In this document: positions 1 to 12,800 of the stretch, piece by piece
Position numbering within the stretch: the first letter of the stretch is position 1
How the letters are laid out: each line of letters begins with the position of its first letter
From: Otatea glauca
Lineage: Eukaryota > Streptophyta > Magnoliopsida > Poales > Poaceae
DNA length: 64,000 nt
NCBI GenBank assembly: GCA_036346275.1
Contig: CM070721.1
Location: 54,337,869 to 54,401,868 of the forward strand
Direction: 5' to 3'
Translations under genes and position numbers: made by a program
Notes under the pieces: generated by a model
Seen by the model: only the letters and a program-made list of their open reading frames with translations
The model's database searches: none
Told to the model about the DNA's origin: nothing

Positions 1-2664
1 GGAAAGTTACATTATCCGCGGTTGCGACGCGCCTCAGACTCGTCCATATCGTTCCGAATGCGCCTTGTCCTTCGACGCCCAACCTTCATCTTCAACATTC
101 GGATGTCCGGTACCCATCGATGGTCCGGAGAGGGGGCTGTTGTGAACGATCCATCCACTCGGTACCCGTACACCTCATGATGCCACGTGTTGAGAACGCT
201 CTGCTTGTAGTAGTACGGGGAGATGAACGGACGACAGGATTGATGCGTCTCGGCGGCTGCGGCAATGACGTGCGAGCACGGCAAGTGCAGCAGGCATGGT
301 TTCTGGCAGGAGCACTCGTACTCAGCTGCTCGGAGTATGCACAGATGGGAAGTCCTCTCGGTGGGCACCCTCGCAACCTCGGTCACCGCGATGCACGTGG
401 TATCTCCGTTCCACGCCACTCTCGGTGTAACCCGATGTGTCACGCCTTTCTTGTTTTCTTGGACATGTAGGTAGACACAACAGATTGAGTAAGACAATCG
501 ATTGTCCGACATACATCTTTGTGGAGGTCTTGTATCGCTCAATGAAATATCTCGTGTCCCTAATAAGACACCCTTAACTATACCCACCAATGGAAGGCAT
601 CCGGTGCCTTTCATTACCGATTGTAAATCTCCGCCAGTTCGTTGTCATGATCCCATAACGCGAGCCGCCCTCGTCGTCTGAAGGACCATTTCTCCAAAGG
701 CTCATGTCGTATCCAATCGGTGAAACTCTTTATCTTTGGTACCGGCCTCGCCGGAGGTTTGGGAGGTCTCGTCGGCAGCCGCACACAAGGTCGTGGGGTC
801 CTCTCCTTGCTCATGGTACACCATCGGGTTCCTTGATGAACTAGCGGTACCTTTGGGATCCATTGATTGCTTCTTTGTTAGTTCGTCCAACGTCTTCCAA
901 AGCGCGTCGAACTTCCTCCGTTGGTTCTGTTTGCACTGCGCTGAACATGTTCATAAGCTCCTCGTTCTGAATCGACGGAAAAATTGGCACCCATGTGCCT
1001 CATGCACCACCGCTCCTCAGTCCGCCACTTTGTGCTCCCACGACGGCGGACCCTTGTTGCATATCCACGATCGCCTTAGCGACCTCGCATGCCGGTCATG
1101 GATGACGCAAACATTAGGCCTGTCAAGAACAACTGCCAACTTCACTCTTTCAAGGAACCAGTACCAGCTCTCCGTGTTTTCCCCCTCCACGAATGCCAAC
1201 GCAACCGGTAGAACCTGGTTGTTGGCATCCACCGCGATCGCAGTTAGAATCTGGCCCTTGTACTTCCCCGTGAGGAATGTGCCGTCCATGCAAAGGACCA
1301 GGCGGCAGGTCTTAACGTATTTATGCATGCGCCTGAGGCGAAGAATGCACGCTGCAATACCCACTTCCCGGTGCACGCACCACCCGCAGGGAACTCCGCA
1401 AGGTCGATGGATGTACCGGGGTTCCTTTGTGCGATTGCCCTGAGCAAGTGGTTAATATTCTCGTACGAAGCCTCGTACGTCCCGAACCGTATTTCCAGAG
1501 CTGTCCTTTTTGCTCTCCATGCCTTTGCGTAGCTAATCTTGTCTCAAACCTCTCCTCCACTACCGTGATAATAGATCGAGGTCGCAGATGGGGATTGTCC
1601 ACGATCGACCATAAAACACATTTGCCACCCAAGTGACGACAGTTGCGGTGTCCTCGCTCGCTTCTTCCATTTCGCATTATGCTCCATCACTATGGAGCAT
1701 TTCCGATCAGTCCGTCCACTTCCCGGTATGCATGCACCCGCCATGGGCACGAATCAACCACGCACTTCACGTCGTAGTCCTTCTTCTTGGACTCCACAAC
1801 CCCGAATTGCCGCGGAGAGACATTGCCCAAGATGCTTCACCGCATCCATCACAGCCTCCTTGTCTTTATATATGGCCCCCTGCATCACCTCGTTCTCACG
1901 ATACTCCCATGCGTCAATGTTCCCTTCATTCATTGTTAGGTCTTCGAAATTGTAATTGGTCCATGCACCAGGGATAGGCACCTCAGGGGCGTTGTCCTCC
2001 TCGTCGGAGTGCTCACCATCAGGGACTTCCTCATCCGCACGGTCCTCCTCTTCCATCAGGTCAACAATGTCCTCCACCTCCTCCCCCTCGTCGGCCACCC
2101 CTCGCGCCTCCACCGCTGTCTCCTCGCCCCGGTCCCTTCGTCACCGCCAGTCTTGTGCTCCTCGTCTCCTGAGCTCCTCGCCGCCTTCCTCTTCGCATCC
2201 TTCTACATTTGACGTCCCCTCCCCCGTAATGTCCACCCCGACATCACGAACTTGCGACACCGATGGAGCTACCGGGTAGCATCAGACCAACAACATGAGC
2301 GCCAACCCCGCTCTACAGCAAAACCAACATAACTCCTCCATGTTGACGTCGAGTTAATAGGAATCAACTCTCCGTAAAACGGTCTTGCGCTCGGCTCACT
2401 CTGCTCGACCCAGAACCAACACTCGGGCATCCAAACCGAACATCCGAGACATCCACTCCAACAAACCCTGTATGTCCTATCGCTTCGCTGCGCATATGCC
2501 CCGTCGACTCTTGAAAATGATGATAGATCCACCCCATCCGCCTGTGCTATCTCCCATCTCCATAAAATATTTGGAAATACAATTTCTCCGACATGCTTTA
2601 ACGTCCGACGGAAAAATATTACTCTAAAATACAATCTACAAAACGTACATTGATCGTCTTGCAA
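1..2664 (-). mobile_element. Degenerate Mutator-like element (MULE), cut by the left window edge
   Basis: The first 2.6 kb reads on the minus strand as the coding part of a MuDR-type transposon, with the transposase N-terminus near 2660 and the C-terminus running toward base 1. I could not place either terminal inverted repeat: the 3' end is outside the window, and no repeat partner is visible for the 5' side, although the palindrome at 3409-3446 could mark it. Stop codons and frame changes show it is inactive. It is on the opposite strand from NRPA1 and ends about 900 bp before the NRPA1 promoter motifs. Confidence 0.85.
12..2664 (-). pseudogene. MULE (MuDR-family) transposase pseudogene
   Basis: Read from high to low coordinates. 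At 2269-2664 is a rice-MULE-like N-terminal segment, including a stretch resembling the usual 'STW..YV..AVERGW' region. At 1754-2113 is an acidic linker followed by the typical 'NYNFEDLTMNEG...AWEYRENEV' block. At about 1560-1790 is the zinc-finger-like DNA-binding region (CVVDSCPWRVHAYRE) with frame changes. At 1017-1376 is the catalytic core, with first Asp in LCMDGTFLTGKYKGQ and second in CVIHDRHA. Near 230-320 is the SWIM finger, CSCQ...CSHVIAAAAE. The blocks fall in different frames, so the protein cannot be made. Family assignment rests on the DDE core plus SWIM order, which is diagnostic of MULE transposases. Confidence 0.9.
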
Positions 2665-2699
2665 AATACGACTATGAATAAGTGATTCGACTAGCCTAC

Positions 2700-2890
2700 T
2701 ATACGCCTAATATTAGATTTCTACTACATTACATTTGTATATATTGCCTAATACATTACTTACATAATAAAATTAGTAATACACGACCCACTAAATTAAA
2801 TTCATACCACATTACATTTGTATATATATTGCCTAATACATTATTTGCATAACAAAATTACTAATACACAACCCTACTAAATTAAATTCA
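2700..2890. repeat. Two tandem AT-rich units of about 83 bp
   Basis: Two diverged copies of an AT-rich unit lie head to tail. Each contains the string ACATTTGTATATAT followed by TGCCTAATACATTA and ends near CTAAATTAAATTC. They start the AT-rich spacer 2665-3170, whose remainder repeats short 'aatactacattaaattt' words without a clear period. I see no coding sequence in the spacer. Confidence 0.6.
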
Positions 2891-3408
2891 AATATTGTCT
2901 AATATTTCTCTGATAAATTTCTACATACTGAATACTACATTAAATTTGCACATACTGACAATACTAAATTAAATTTGTAAATACTACATACTACATTAAA
3001 TTTCTGAATATTAACTGCTATATTAAATTTCTAAACAATACATAATCCTAAAATTTCTAAATACTACAACAAATTCCTAAATATTAAATGATACATTAAA
3101 TTTTAAATACTGCATAACCTAACAAAAATTCCTACATTTACCTCTACAAAAAATTGCTAAACTAACTCTACAATAAAATTCAAAGATTTACCTAAATTTC
3201 TCGGCTCCTTCTCTTCTTCTTCTCTTCCTCTTCTCCCTCTCTTCTCCCTCTCTTTTTCTCCTGCGCTGCGCTCGGCTCCCCCCTTCTTTTCTCTGCGCCG
3301 ACCGAGCGGTGTTGGGGCGGTATATATGGTCTCGTCGCCTCTGCTGAGGGCGATAGGGGCCCACACGCCAGATTAATGCGAGCCGTTACAGTAACGGAGG
3401 CGGAGCTA

Positions 3409-3446
3409 TCGCCCGTGTATGGGGCGATCGCCCTATACACGGGCGA
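3409..3446. repeat. 38-bp near-perfect palindrome (GC-rich snapback)
   Basis: The arms TCGCCCGTGTATGGGGCGA and its reverse partner meet at the centre (3427/3428), around GCGATCGC, with one mismatched pair and no loop. It sits between the MULE and the NRPA1 promoter, beside a homopolymer-rich A/T tract (3469-3530). Such sequences often mark transposon ends or stem-loop termini, but I found no partner copy elsewhere in the window. Confidence 0.7.
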
Positions 3447-3540
3447 CGGGGGGCATTTCCGTAATTTTTTTTTCGGACGCATAGTTTTGAAAAAAAAGAA
3501 TAAAAAAAAATATTAAACAAAAAAAATTCAGTAGCCGAGT

Positions 3541-3832
3541 AGGGTACGTGTGCCGACGGCCCACCAGTAGGCCCACCATTAGCCCATCCGGCCCATAACA
3601 CGAGCCGGCCACGCTCCGAACGCCACACAACCGTTTTTCCGTCTCCCTCCCTATGTGATACGATCCGAGCCGCCTCCTTAAACCCTAGCGCCCAAACCCT
3701 CCCTTCCCTCCCCATCGCGCGGCGGTGGCCTAGGCCGGCGAATCCACTCCCCCCGGCCCCCCCGGCGCGTGGCCTCCCTGCTCCTCGCCGCGCCGCGCCT
3801 CCTCTCTAAAGAGCACGCTCGCGAGTTCGAGC
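3541..3832 (+). promoter_or_regulatory. NRPA1 promoter and 5' leader with four site II motifs and telo-box
   Basis: Four GGCCCA/AGCCCA motifs (TGGGCC or TGGGCT on the other strand) occur within 38 bp, at 3558-3563, 3570-3575, 3581-3586 and 3590-3595. A telo-box AAACCCTAG lies at 3680-3688, with a second AAACCCT at 3694-3700. Site II elements next to a telo-box are the established promoter plan of plant ribosomal-protein and ribosome-biogenesis genes and are bound by TCP-family factors. No clear TATA box is visible, as is common for this promoter class. The transcription start is probably near the telo-box and is inferred only. Confidence 0.75.
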
Positions 3833-6800
3833 ATGGCCGACGCGCGCCCCGACGAGGTTGGTGCCGGATTCTTCTCCTCTCTATTGCTAGGCGTATGGCC
3901 AGCTTGAGTATTATAGGGTGCTAATTATGTTGAGTTTAGATTCCGTCAGGAATACTTGCGCATTTTTTGTAAAAAATTTCACTTTTATGTCCATGGAGAG
4001 TTGGATTGGAGCCCTTTTGTTGTCCCTTTGCTCATTTTTCGAAAATACTTTCATTGTTGTATAAAATTTGAATACTAAATTTTGCTCAAATGAGCTTTAC
4101 CTCTCTGTTTCTTCTCTCGTTTTGCTGATTTTGTCCTAATAATAATTTCTTCCCTTCAAATTAGCTGAAGATCAAATCAATGGTCTCCATTTGTTTAGAG
4201 TAGACTTTGGATATCACAATTCTCTTCTGAAATTTTGTTTCACTTCTTGAGCAGGCAGCATCACAGGAAGTGGACTCAATCCACTTCAGCTTCTATAACG
4301 AGGATGAAATTAAGAGGATCAGTGTCAAAAAGATAACCAAGCCGGATCGTCTTGATGCCAAGAACTGTCCTGTGGTGGGTGGATTACTTGACCCAGCAAT
4401 GGGACCAATCAACGATACTGATACGTGAGTTACTTATCCAACCTCTGAGGCTATGCTTCGGGAGCTCACATGCTAATTACAGCGCTGAATCCTAGAAATC
4501 AGTTCACAATGAAATGATACCGTCTTTCACTTGAGAACAATCTTGAGTATTGTACGCATTGTTTGTAAACTTTAGGCCAGCAAGGTGCACCATATTATCG
4601 CTTGTTTTAATATCAATTACTATATCAGGAACTAGAGTAGAAATGTAGAGTTACAAATATTGGCACATTCATATCTTATGTTTATTTCATTGTCTTGTAA
4701 GATCAAGATAATGACATAACTAGATGTGGCTAGTAGTAAGCTCTGCTAGATGTGTTCTTCTAATTGTCTGCATGGGATTAATGTGTTGCGGGTCGCCAAG
4801 CTAGGAATTGTTGCACGGATAGCTTTCTTTGACAATTTAGCTGGAAGTTGGGCCACTGGTCTGACTACACATATTCTTAATATGAATTCCCTGAAGATGT
4901 TTGAAGGTTTGCCCTTTTGTATGAGTTTAATTGCCTGTTGCGTTATGGGGCATACAGCCTGATTGTTCATATATTTTATTGTACCAGGACTTGCGTATGT
5001 GTAAATTGTAATACACGCCACACACACAAAAAAAATGACACCTCATTGTTTACATTCATTTTTCTAAATAGATATATGCAATCCTTCAAAAATTTAAAAT
5101 TCTTATACTTAGTTTGATATCCAGTTTTAAATAAAACTGGATTTAATAAACACTGAATTGCACATTTGTTCCTTGAATGTGTCTCATCAAAGCAAATTTC
5201 ATAGGCAGATATTTAATTGGGAGGATAGAACAAATTCAAAGAGACTGGGACATGGTCCATCGGATGGTCAAGAATGAACTGTTTAGTGCATGCGCATTTT
5301 TTTTCATGTTTCTCTTTCCCAGCAATCTGTTGATGGGTTTCCCTGTCAGATGGGAGCATACCTCTTGCTTGTTTTCTGTGCTCGTGGATCATTAACGCTC
5401 ATTATAAAGAGGATTACATATTAGGTACTCCTTTTGAATAGAATCTACACCTTTACATGTTTGAGAATTAATTTATCTCCTATCATTTATCTTGATTTGG
5501 GGGTACGTTAAATGCAATCCATATAGGTGTGCGTGTGCACCTTTAGATTATATTTGGTAAAATTATATTTGTCTAATTTCTGACCATTTCCAAATTTAAT
5601 GTCCAGCTGCAAGAGTTGCGGTCAGCATTCTGTTCGTTGCCCTGGTCATTTTGGTCTCATCGAATTGGCAAAACCGCTGTTTAATCCATTACTTTTTATG
5701 AGTCTTAAAAACCTTCTCCACGTGACATGCTTCCATTGTCACAAGTTCCGCTTGAACAGAGAACAGGTGAGTCCATGTTCAATTGTTCATCTTTTGTTAA
5801 TAAGGATTTTAAAATTTTCTTCCTGGAATACTCTAAAGATTCATTGTGCCATAGTTTTTAAAAAAGACTCATTGTGCCATTAAATGATTTTTTTAATTTA
5901 CTTCCTTAGGTTGACAGATACGTGAATGAGCTTGAACTGTTAGTAAGGGGTGATGTTGCCCATGCTAAAAATTTGGAAGACACAGGTAAAAAAGAATCTG
6001 TTTCGGAGGAAGATGATGAAATGAGCAAGTCCAGTTCAAGTGATAAATCAGCTCCTTCTGAGAGAGAGAATAAAACCTGGACATCGATCCAATTGAAAGA
6101 GGTTCTTTCTATTTTCTCCAAGCTATTGAAAAAAAGACAGAAGAAGTGTGCAAAATGTGACATGAAGAGTCCATCGATCACAAGTCCAATATTTGGTTGG
6201 CTGATCAAGGTATTCTTGATTTTAACAGTTTTTGGTAGTGCTTATTGTTAATTGCTGTCAACATATGAAAAATGTGGACCTATCTAATTTTGGTTTGACT
6301 ATAAATATGCTGAATTTCTATGTTTGTGATTAAATTTGGGATCAATAGGGATTGGTTTTTTGACATTTTATGCAAGTTTGGAATAGCTTTCCATTTTTTT
6401 AAACTGAATTATACCACCACCGTTCTATGTCACTAATTCACTATTAATGCCAATGCCGTCTAAATAAGTTTTTATTACTTCGTCAACTTTCTTTTTGATT
6501 ACATCACTGTTCCTGTTATAGCACCTCCCCCTGTTCCCTAACTGTTGCAAATTGCAATTAGCATTATTAGTCTGTTACTCCCTTCTTCCGTAAGTGTTGC
6601 TTTAGAATGTGTATTGTTAAACTTTTTAATCTTGAACACCAGCATACAAAAAAAGGTATTTTTGGGGTAAGGCACTTGGGTCCTGAAGTCTGGATTCATT
6701 TAAAGTTAATTACACATGTCCCACAGTTTACATAAAAGGCCCTGGAAAACTAGAAAATTACAGCATGGTCCTTGGAAAGCTCTAGAATGGAACTACACAT

Positions 6801-9800
6801 CTCCGGATCTGGTAGCAGCAGCAACACGTGGTGGCATCTGGTATCCTCGCCAGAGCTGTACTGCTGCAACCGACGGAACACTAGTGCACAGGTCACATGA
6901 AAATAAAATTAGTATATTTGCGATCAGAAATATTCTGTGACACTATCTTGTGTTAACTTCAAATAAAATCTCTTGAAAAACTAATGGAAAAAGTCTAATC
7001 AATGGAAAAGGTACACATGATCTACTAGGTTTGCATTTTCTCCTGCTCTATCATGTTATGAGCTGTTCAAGCTGGCTAGGAAGTAACTATGTCCTTGCTG
7101 GTTTTGCACTTTTGCATATCCTTGCGTTGCATGACTTCACTTCTATTTATCATCTTTTGCCTTACATTGTGGTCTCTACATTTCTTGGCACCTCGCAGCA
7201 GCATTATTATATTACTACCAATATATATTTCATATTGGGTATGCTTAATTTTGCCCTTGATGTCAATATCTTATATTGTTCATGGGCATGACATTTTGTT
7301 GCATCACAGTTCTGCATTACATGTGATTTGTAGGATACAAATGCTTCCTCTGTAAGAGCAAACATGATTGCTGATTTTAAATTGAATGGAGATGGTCATG
7401 TTCTTGACTCAAGAGAAACTGGTGTTTCCGGTCTTGATGAAGAACTAACTTTACCTGGAACATTGTCCAAAGGATCGGTCAATGAAACCAGACGCCTTTC
7501 TGATGACACAATTAAAGAAATGGTGGCATCGTCTGGAAAGAAACATCTCTTGACTACAGAGGTTACACATTCTGTTTTTTTTTAACTTCACAGGAAATGT
7601 TAAACCTTGATCATCGCAATACCTTATGCATGTTTTAAAGCACTGTACTGAGCACTTTATTTCTCAAGTGCTTCAGGTTGAATCTATTCTCAAAGACTTG
7701 TGGAAAAATGAAGCCAGATTCTGCATGCTATTATGTGACTTCCAGCAGAATACATTAAGTGTCTCAGAAAAGAGAAGGGGCTATGAGATGTTTTTCTTGA
7801 AGAGTCTGCTTGTGGCACCAAACAGATTCCGTCCATCTACTAGCTCTAGTCTTGGAGTAAGGGGATCCTAGTTAGTCTTAACTGACTGAATCTTGTTCTA
7901 AACTAACCGCTGTGGTATTTGTTGTTGTTGTTGTAGATTATGGAACATCCACAAAATGTTCTGCTAAGTAAAGTGCAAGAGGCCAATCTTGCGCTACAGC
8001 ATAACAATGCTGGTCCTAATCATATGGATATTCTTAGAAGATGGATGGATCTACAACGAAGTGTAAATGTGCTGTACGATAGTAGTAAAGGTCTTGGTAA
8101 GTATGTCTCCCACAAGTATTAGAAAACACGGCAAAATGTTAGGATACATCTTTAGCTGGGTAACTACTCGAATCAAGTTATAATGCATAATACATGGGTA
8201 GGTGTTCTGTGTTCTTATGCATTCATGTTGCATTTGAAATTTTTAAATTTATATCACTGTTGTAGCATGGAATGATTAGCATTTACAATTAAGTCAATTT
8301 ATCAAGCTGAGGCATTTGGATTTCAAATAAAACCTTAATGACAGAAAAAGACTCCTGCGCCCTCAAAAGCATTCTCTTTCACTTGCATTTCTTCCTGAAG
8401 TTGGCTCAAAGACCTATCCAAGACTGCCTTGATTTTCGTGGTTACTACTCTTATACGTGTACACACTTTTTAATGAAATCAATTCACAGTTCCACACCAA
8501 TAAATTGCTGGATCATTGGTCCATGTGCTAGTTGGAGCCTTGGAGGGAGATGTGGCAATTCATGATAATATCATGGAGGGAGTTGCTTCGACAGTTTTGA
8601 CCTTATTCTGATTGTGCTCTTACATTGGTTCTAGAGTTCTTTCTGCTGTGGAGGTTCTTGATGCTATTATACTCAACCTCATGACTCAGTTTAAGAGTTC
8701 TTTTTTATATATATTTGTCTATAATGAGAATTTTGCTTTTTTTTGTGAGTTGTGATTGGTCTAAAATATATGCCCGGTGCTTATTTGCGGTATTAATATG
8801 AACTGTCATTTTAATGAGTTTATGCATGCATTGAAGATGCGGTTGCAGCTATATTTGTTTGGTTGACTAGGTTTATGATTTTTCAATAGAAGGCCTAGGT
8901 TTAGTTTAACATTATCTTCACTAATTGGCTTGGTATTACAGGCATAAATACCTCAAACTTGTTTTCTTTACCCCCACTAAGTTTAAATGGTTTATAATGT
9001 TTATGTTGATTACAGTAAAAAGCGAGAAGGATGCTCATGGTATACGACAATTGTTGGAAAAGAAAGAAGGGATTCTTCGACAGAAGATGATGGGGAAAAG
9101 AGTTAATTATGCATGTCGGTCTGTTATATCGCCAGATCCTTATTTGGCTGTTAATGAAATTGGAATCCCTCCCGTTTTTGCGACAAGGTTGACGTATCCT
9201 GAGGTATTTGCCTGATGCATTGACCTATCATTGTTCATTAGTATTGATCATGCTATTGTAAACTTATATGTTTACGTTTGTGCTGTGAATATACTTGAAA
9301 TATTTACCATCCTTTTTTCATTGCTTTTGATTCTTGTATGCTACTTTACTATGATTACCAGTATCCAACAAACTCCTCGATTCCTCAGCAATGGAAATTT
9401 AGCATTGAGTTATGAGCCCATGATGTATCCTTTGTTCTATTAAGTTTGAATTACATTAAAGGTTGTTATTTATGAAATTACACTGTACCCTTCTTTAAAC
9501 CGTACATGGATGAATTTATTGTTACTCGCCATTTTTTGAGTGATCCAAGCAAGAGAAAATGCAATGCTACAGAAAGGTTTCCTGTTCTTTTTCTATATTG
9601 AGTCAAGACTTTTGATTGGCTGTACCACGGTAGATCGACCGTTTCCCTACCTTCCATTTTCTTTTAATTTTTCTACGCTGTTAAGGGTAGTGCCAAGCAT
9701 CAGGTGTCCTATATGATAGAAAAGTCCCTCAAAAGTTAAAGGGTAAGTTTTATAGGATGTCAATTAGACTTGTGATGTTGTATACAGCGTAGTGTTAGGT

Positions 9801-12800
9801 GACAAGAAGACAACATGTACAGAAGATGAGCGTAGCAGAGATGCGGATGTTGCGGTGGATCTGTGGTCATACAAGACAAGATATATATGTGATAGGGTTG
9901 GGGCAGTACCAATTGAAGAAAAGCTTGTCCAAAATTGTCTGAGATGGTTTGGACATCTCCAACGGAGACCTCCTGAGGCACTGGTGCGTGATGGAATTTT
10001 AAGTCGTCGTGAAAACATAAGAAGAGGTAGAGGTTGACCGAGATTGATGTGGGAAGAAGCAGTTAAAAGAGATTTGCGGGATTGGAACGTTCCCAAAGAC
10101 TTGGTGTTGGATAGGAGTGTATGAAAGTTAGTAATTTACGTATCGGAACCATGACCCAAAATCGAAAGTTTAGGGGTTTTATTGACTTTGATTGGGTTTC
10201 TTTCCTAGTCTACCCCAACATGATTGGGACAAAAGGCTTTGTTGTTGTTGTTAAGGGTTGACGCCCTTCGGTATAACGAAGTGAGGAATGGACTAGATGG
10301 TTCCTATGTGCAAGTCATTTAATGGTAGCTACTTTAGCAACTAGGTTTTTCTGTACTAATGCCCATAGATGTGCGAAGCTGTGAACTTGATCTACAATTT
10401 TCTTTGGTTATGAGTTATGACGCCTAGGCACTCTGAGTGGACGCCGTGGAGGATCGCCTCACCTTGGCCAGTTAGGTGAGCACCCAGGAATTCTGGGTGT
10501 CCATGGCGTCGCCTGAACGTCCATGGTGAGCTCCTGGGCGGCCTTGCCAGGTAGTTAAGGGGGAGAGGGAGGGAGGGCGGGGGGTAAGGGAGGGAGGGAG
10601 GGAGGATCGTTTCTTTGTTCCCCTTCCTCTGCTACCCGATCTGCTCTGCCCTGTTGCTCATGTTCACCCTGATCTGCTCTGATTTGTTCTGCTTCCCCAA
10701 TCTGCTCTGCTCTTCCGCTTATGTTCTCTGCTCCGCTGCTCTCTTCTCTGCTGCCCTCTGCTGTGTGCTCTCTGATATGCTGTTCTCTTTTCTAGTGTAG
10801 ATGTGTGTGTGTGTAGAAGTACACATACTGTAGCTATAATTGGTAGTTTGGTACTGATTGGTAGTGTAGGAGGCAGGATCAGCAAGGTACGGTACTACTA
10901 TTGACCAATGTTCCTGGAGGCGCTAGACGGGTGGCACACCGGCGCGCCTATCGCCTAATCGCCGCCTAGGCGGGCTAGACGGTCGCCTAGGTGGGAAAAA
11001 TCAGCTAGGCGGGCTAGGCGACCACCTAGGGGAACACTTATATTGACCTCTGTAATATGCTATTTAATGCATGTCTTTATGTTTGCCTTCTGTCACCTAG
11101 GCGACGATTACGGCGATGACCTAGTCGACTAGTGGACAAGGTGGCTGTTAGGCCCCATGATCGCCTAATATGGCACGACCACCATGAGCCTCCCCATGCA
11201 GCATGCTTCATAGTTCGCATCGAGATCTCTTTTCTTACGCAGGAGCATATGTTAAATTCCTAGACATCCATCTTTTCAAGTGGAACAGTGAAAAGAATGC
11301 AGGAATTTAGAACATTGGAATAATATTCTTTTCTTCCTACAAAGTATCCTTTCCTTATAACTGAACTTCTGCAGCAGCTGGCAGTGTCCAAGCAGTTTTT
11401 TGGATTATTAAATAGTTGGTTTACGGATTCTCCATAGTTATTTGTTGTTTATTTTTCCTGCGCAGAAAGTGACGCCCTGGAATGCCAAAAAACTACAAGA
11501 AGCAATAATTAATGGTGCTGACATTCATCCTGGTGCAACACATTACAGGGATAACAATAACATGTATAAGTTGCAGGCTGCCCCATCCAAACGCCGTGCC
11601 ATTGCTAAGATGCTACCTGCATCTAGAGGATCAATTTCTCAGCCAGGGAAAGACCCAAAGTGTGAATTCGAAAGCAAAGTTGTATATCGGCATCTTCAAG
11701 ATGGTGACATTGTACTTGTGAATAGACAGGTATAGCTATTTGCCAGCAAGCTTGCCATTCCGTTTTATTCAACAGTAATACCTGAAAAAATACCTTTATC
11801 AGTCTCATTTGGATGTTGTTTTTAGCAAAGTAGTTCTGGTTTGGAAATATATCATGGTTTTTCTGGGCAACTTTTCCATCCAAAATCCAAATACCCATAT
11901 TTATCACATATTGGCAGCAGTATCATAGAGATGGATATATAATTGTTAGGGGCAGCACATGCAAAAAGAACAAGGCATTAATTCCTACATTGTTCTACGT
12001 GCATGGAGCTAAAATAAAAAATCTAAGTTAGTCTTGAGGGAGTGACGCGAAATAAGGCTTTAACTCCATGATTGAATTTGAATTTTGAGCTAAGCCTATG
12101 ACTTGTAGCAGTAATGACCAGGACAGTATCACAATGTTGACATGTCTCAGTTTTGGGGAGTGCTTCACTGCTCACCCAAAAAAGTGAAAAAGCACAATTT
12201 AAAAGCAAATTGAGGTGTTGATTTACAACGACAGATCACTACTAACCATACCGCTTTTAAGATTTTGTGCAATGCAGTCTTTGCGAGAGCATAGGATTAT
12301 TCATGGATTGTTTTTGTCTCTAATTTCTTTTTGCTTGTGATTTGAAGCCTACTCTTCACAAGCCCAGCATGATGGCTCATTTTGTTCGCGTGTTGCCTGG
12401 AGAAAAGACAATTCGGATGCACTATGCTAATTGCAGGTATTACAACATATATTTCTTTTCAGCACTGTTCTTTCTTTTTTGCCTATGCTGTGTTATCGAA
12501 CAATTGTGTTTCTTTTTAGCACGTACAATGCTGATTTTGATGGAGATGAAATGAATGTGCACTTCCCGCAAGATGAAATATCTCGTGCTGAGGCCATCAA
12601 TATTGTTGATGCAAATAAGCAGTACATTGGCCCTAGGAGTGGGGATGCTGTCAGAGGTCTCATTCAGGTAATACAGTGTATATGCAGTTGTGATTACTGA
12701 TATATTGATTCTTCTATACACTGTCACCATGGAGCACATTATATTTACACTGCCGGTGTATAGTCAGGTGTTATATGCATCTATTCTCACTTCTAAGTAG

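Noticed and set aside
736..1443. A 235-codon plus-strand open frame
   Set aside because: It is the antisense shadow of the MULE transposase core, which has clear motifs on the minus strand.
6579..6940. A half Stowaway-like start (ACTCCCTTCTTCCG) in NRPA1 intron 4
   Set aside because: No matching inverted end or TA duplication could be found downstream, so I do not call an element.
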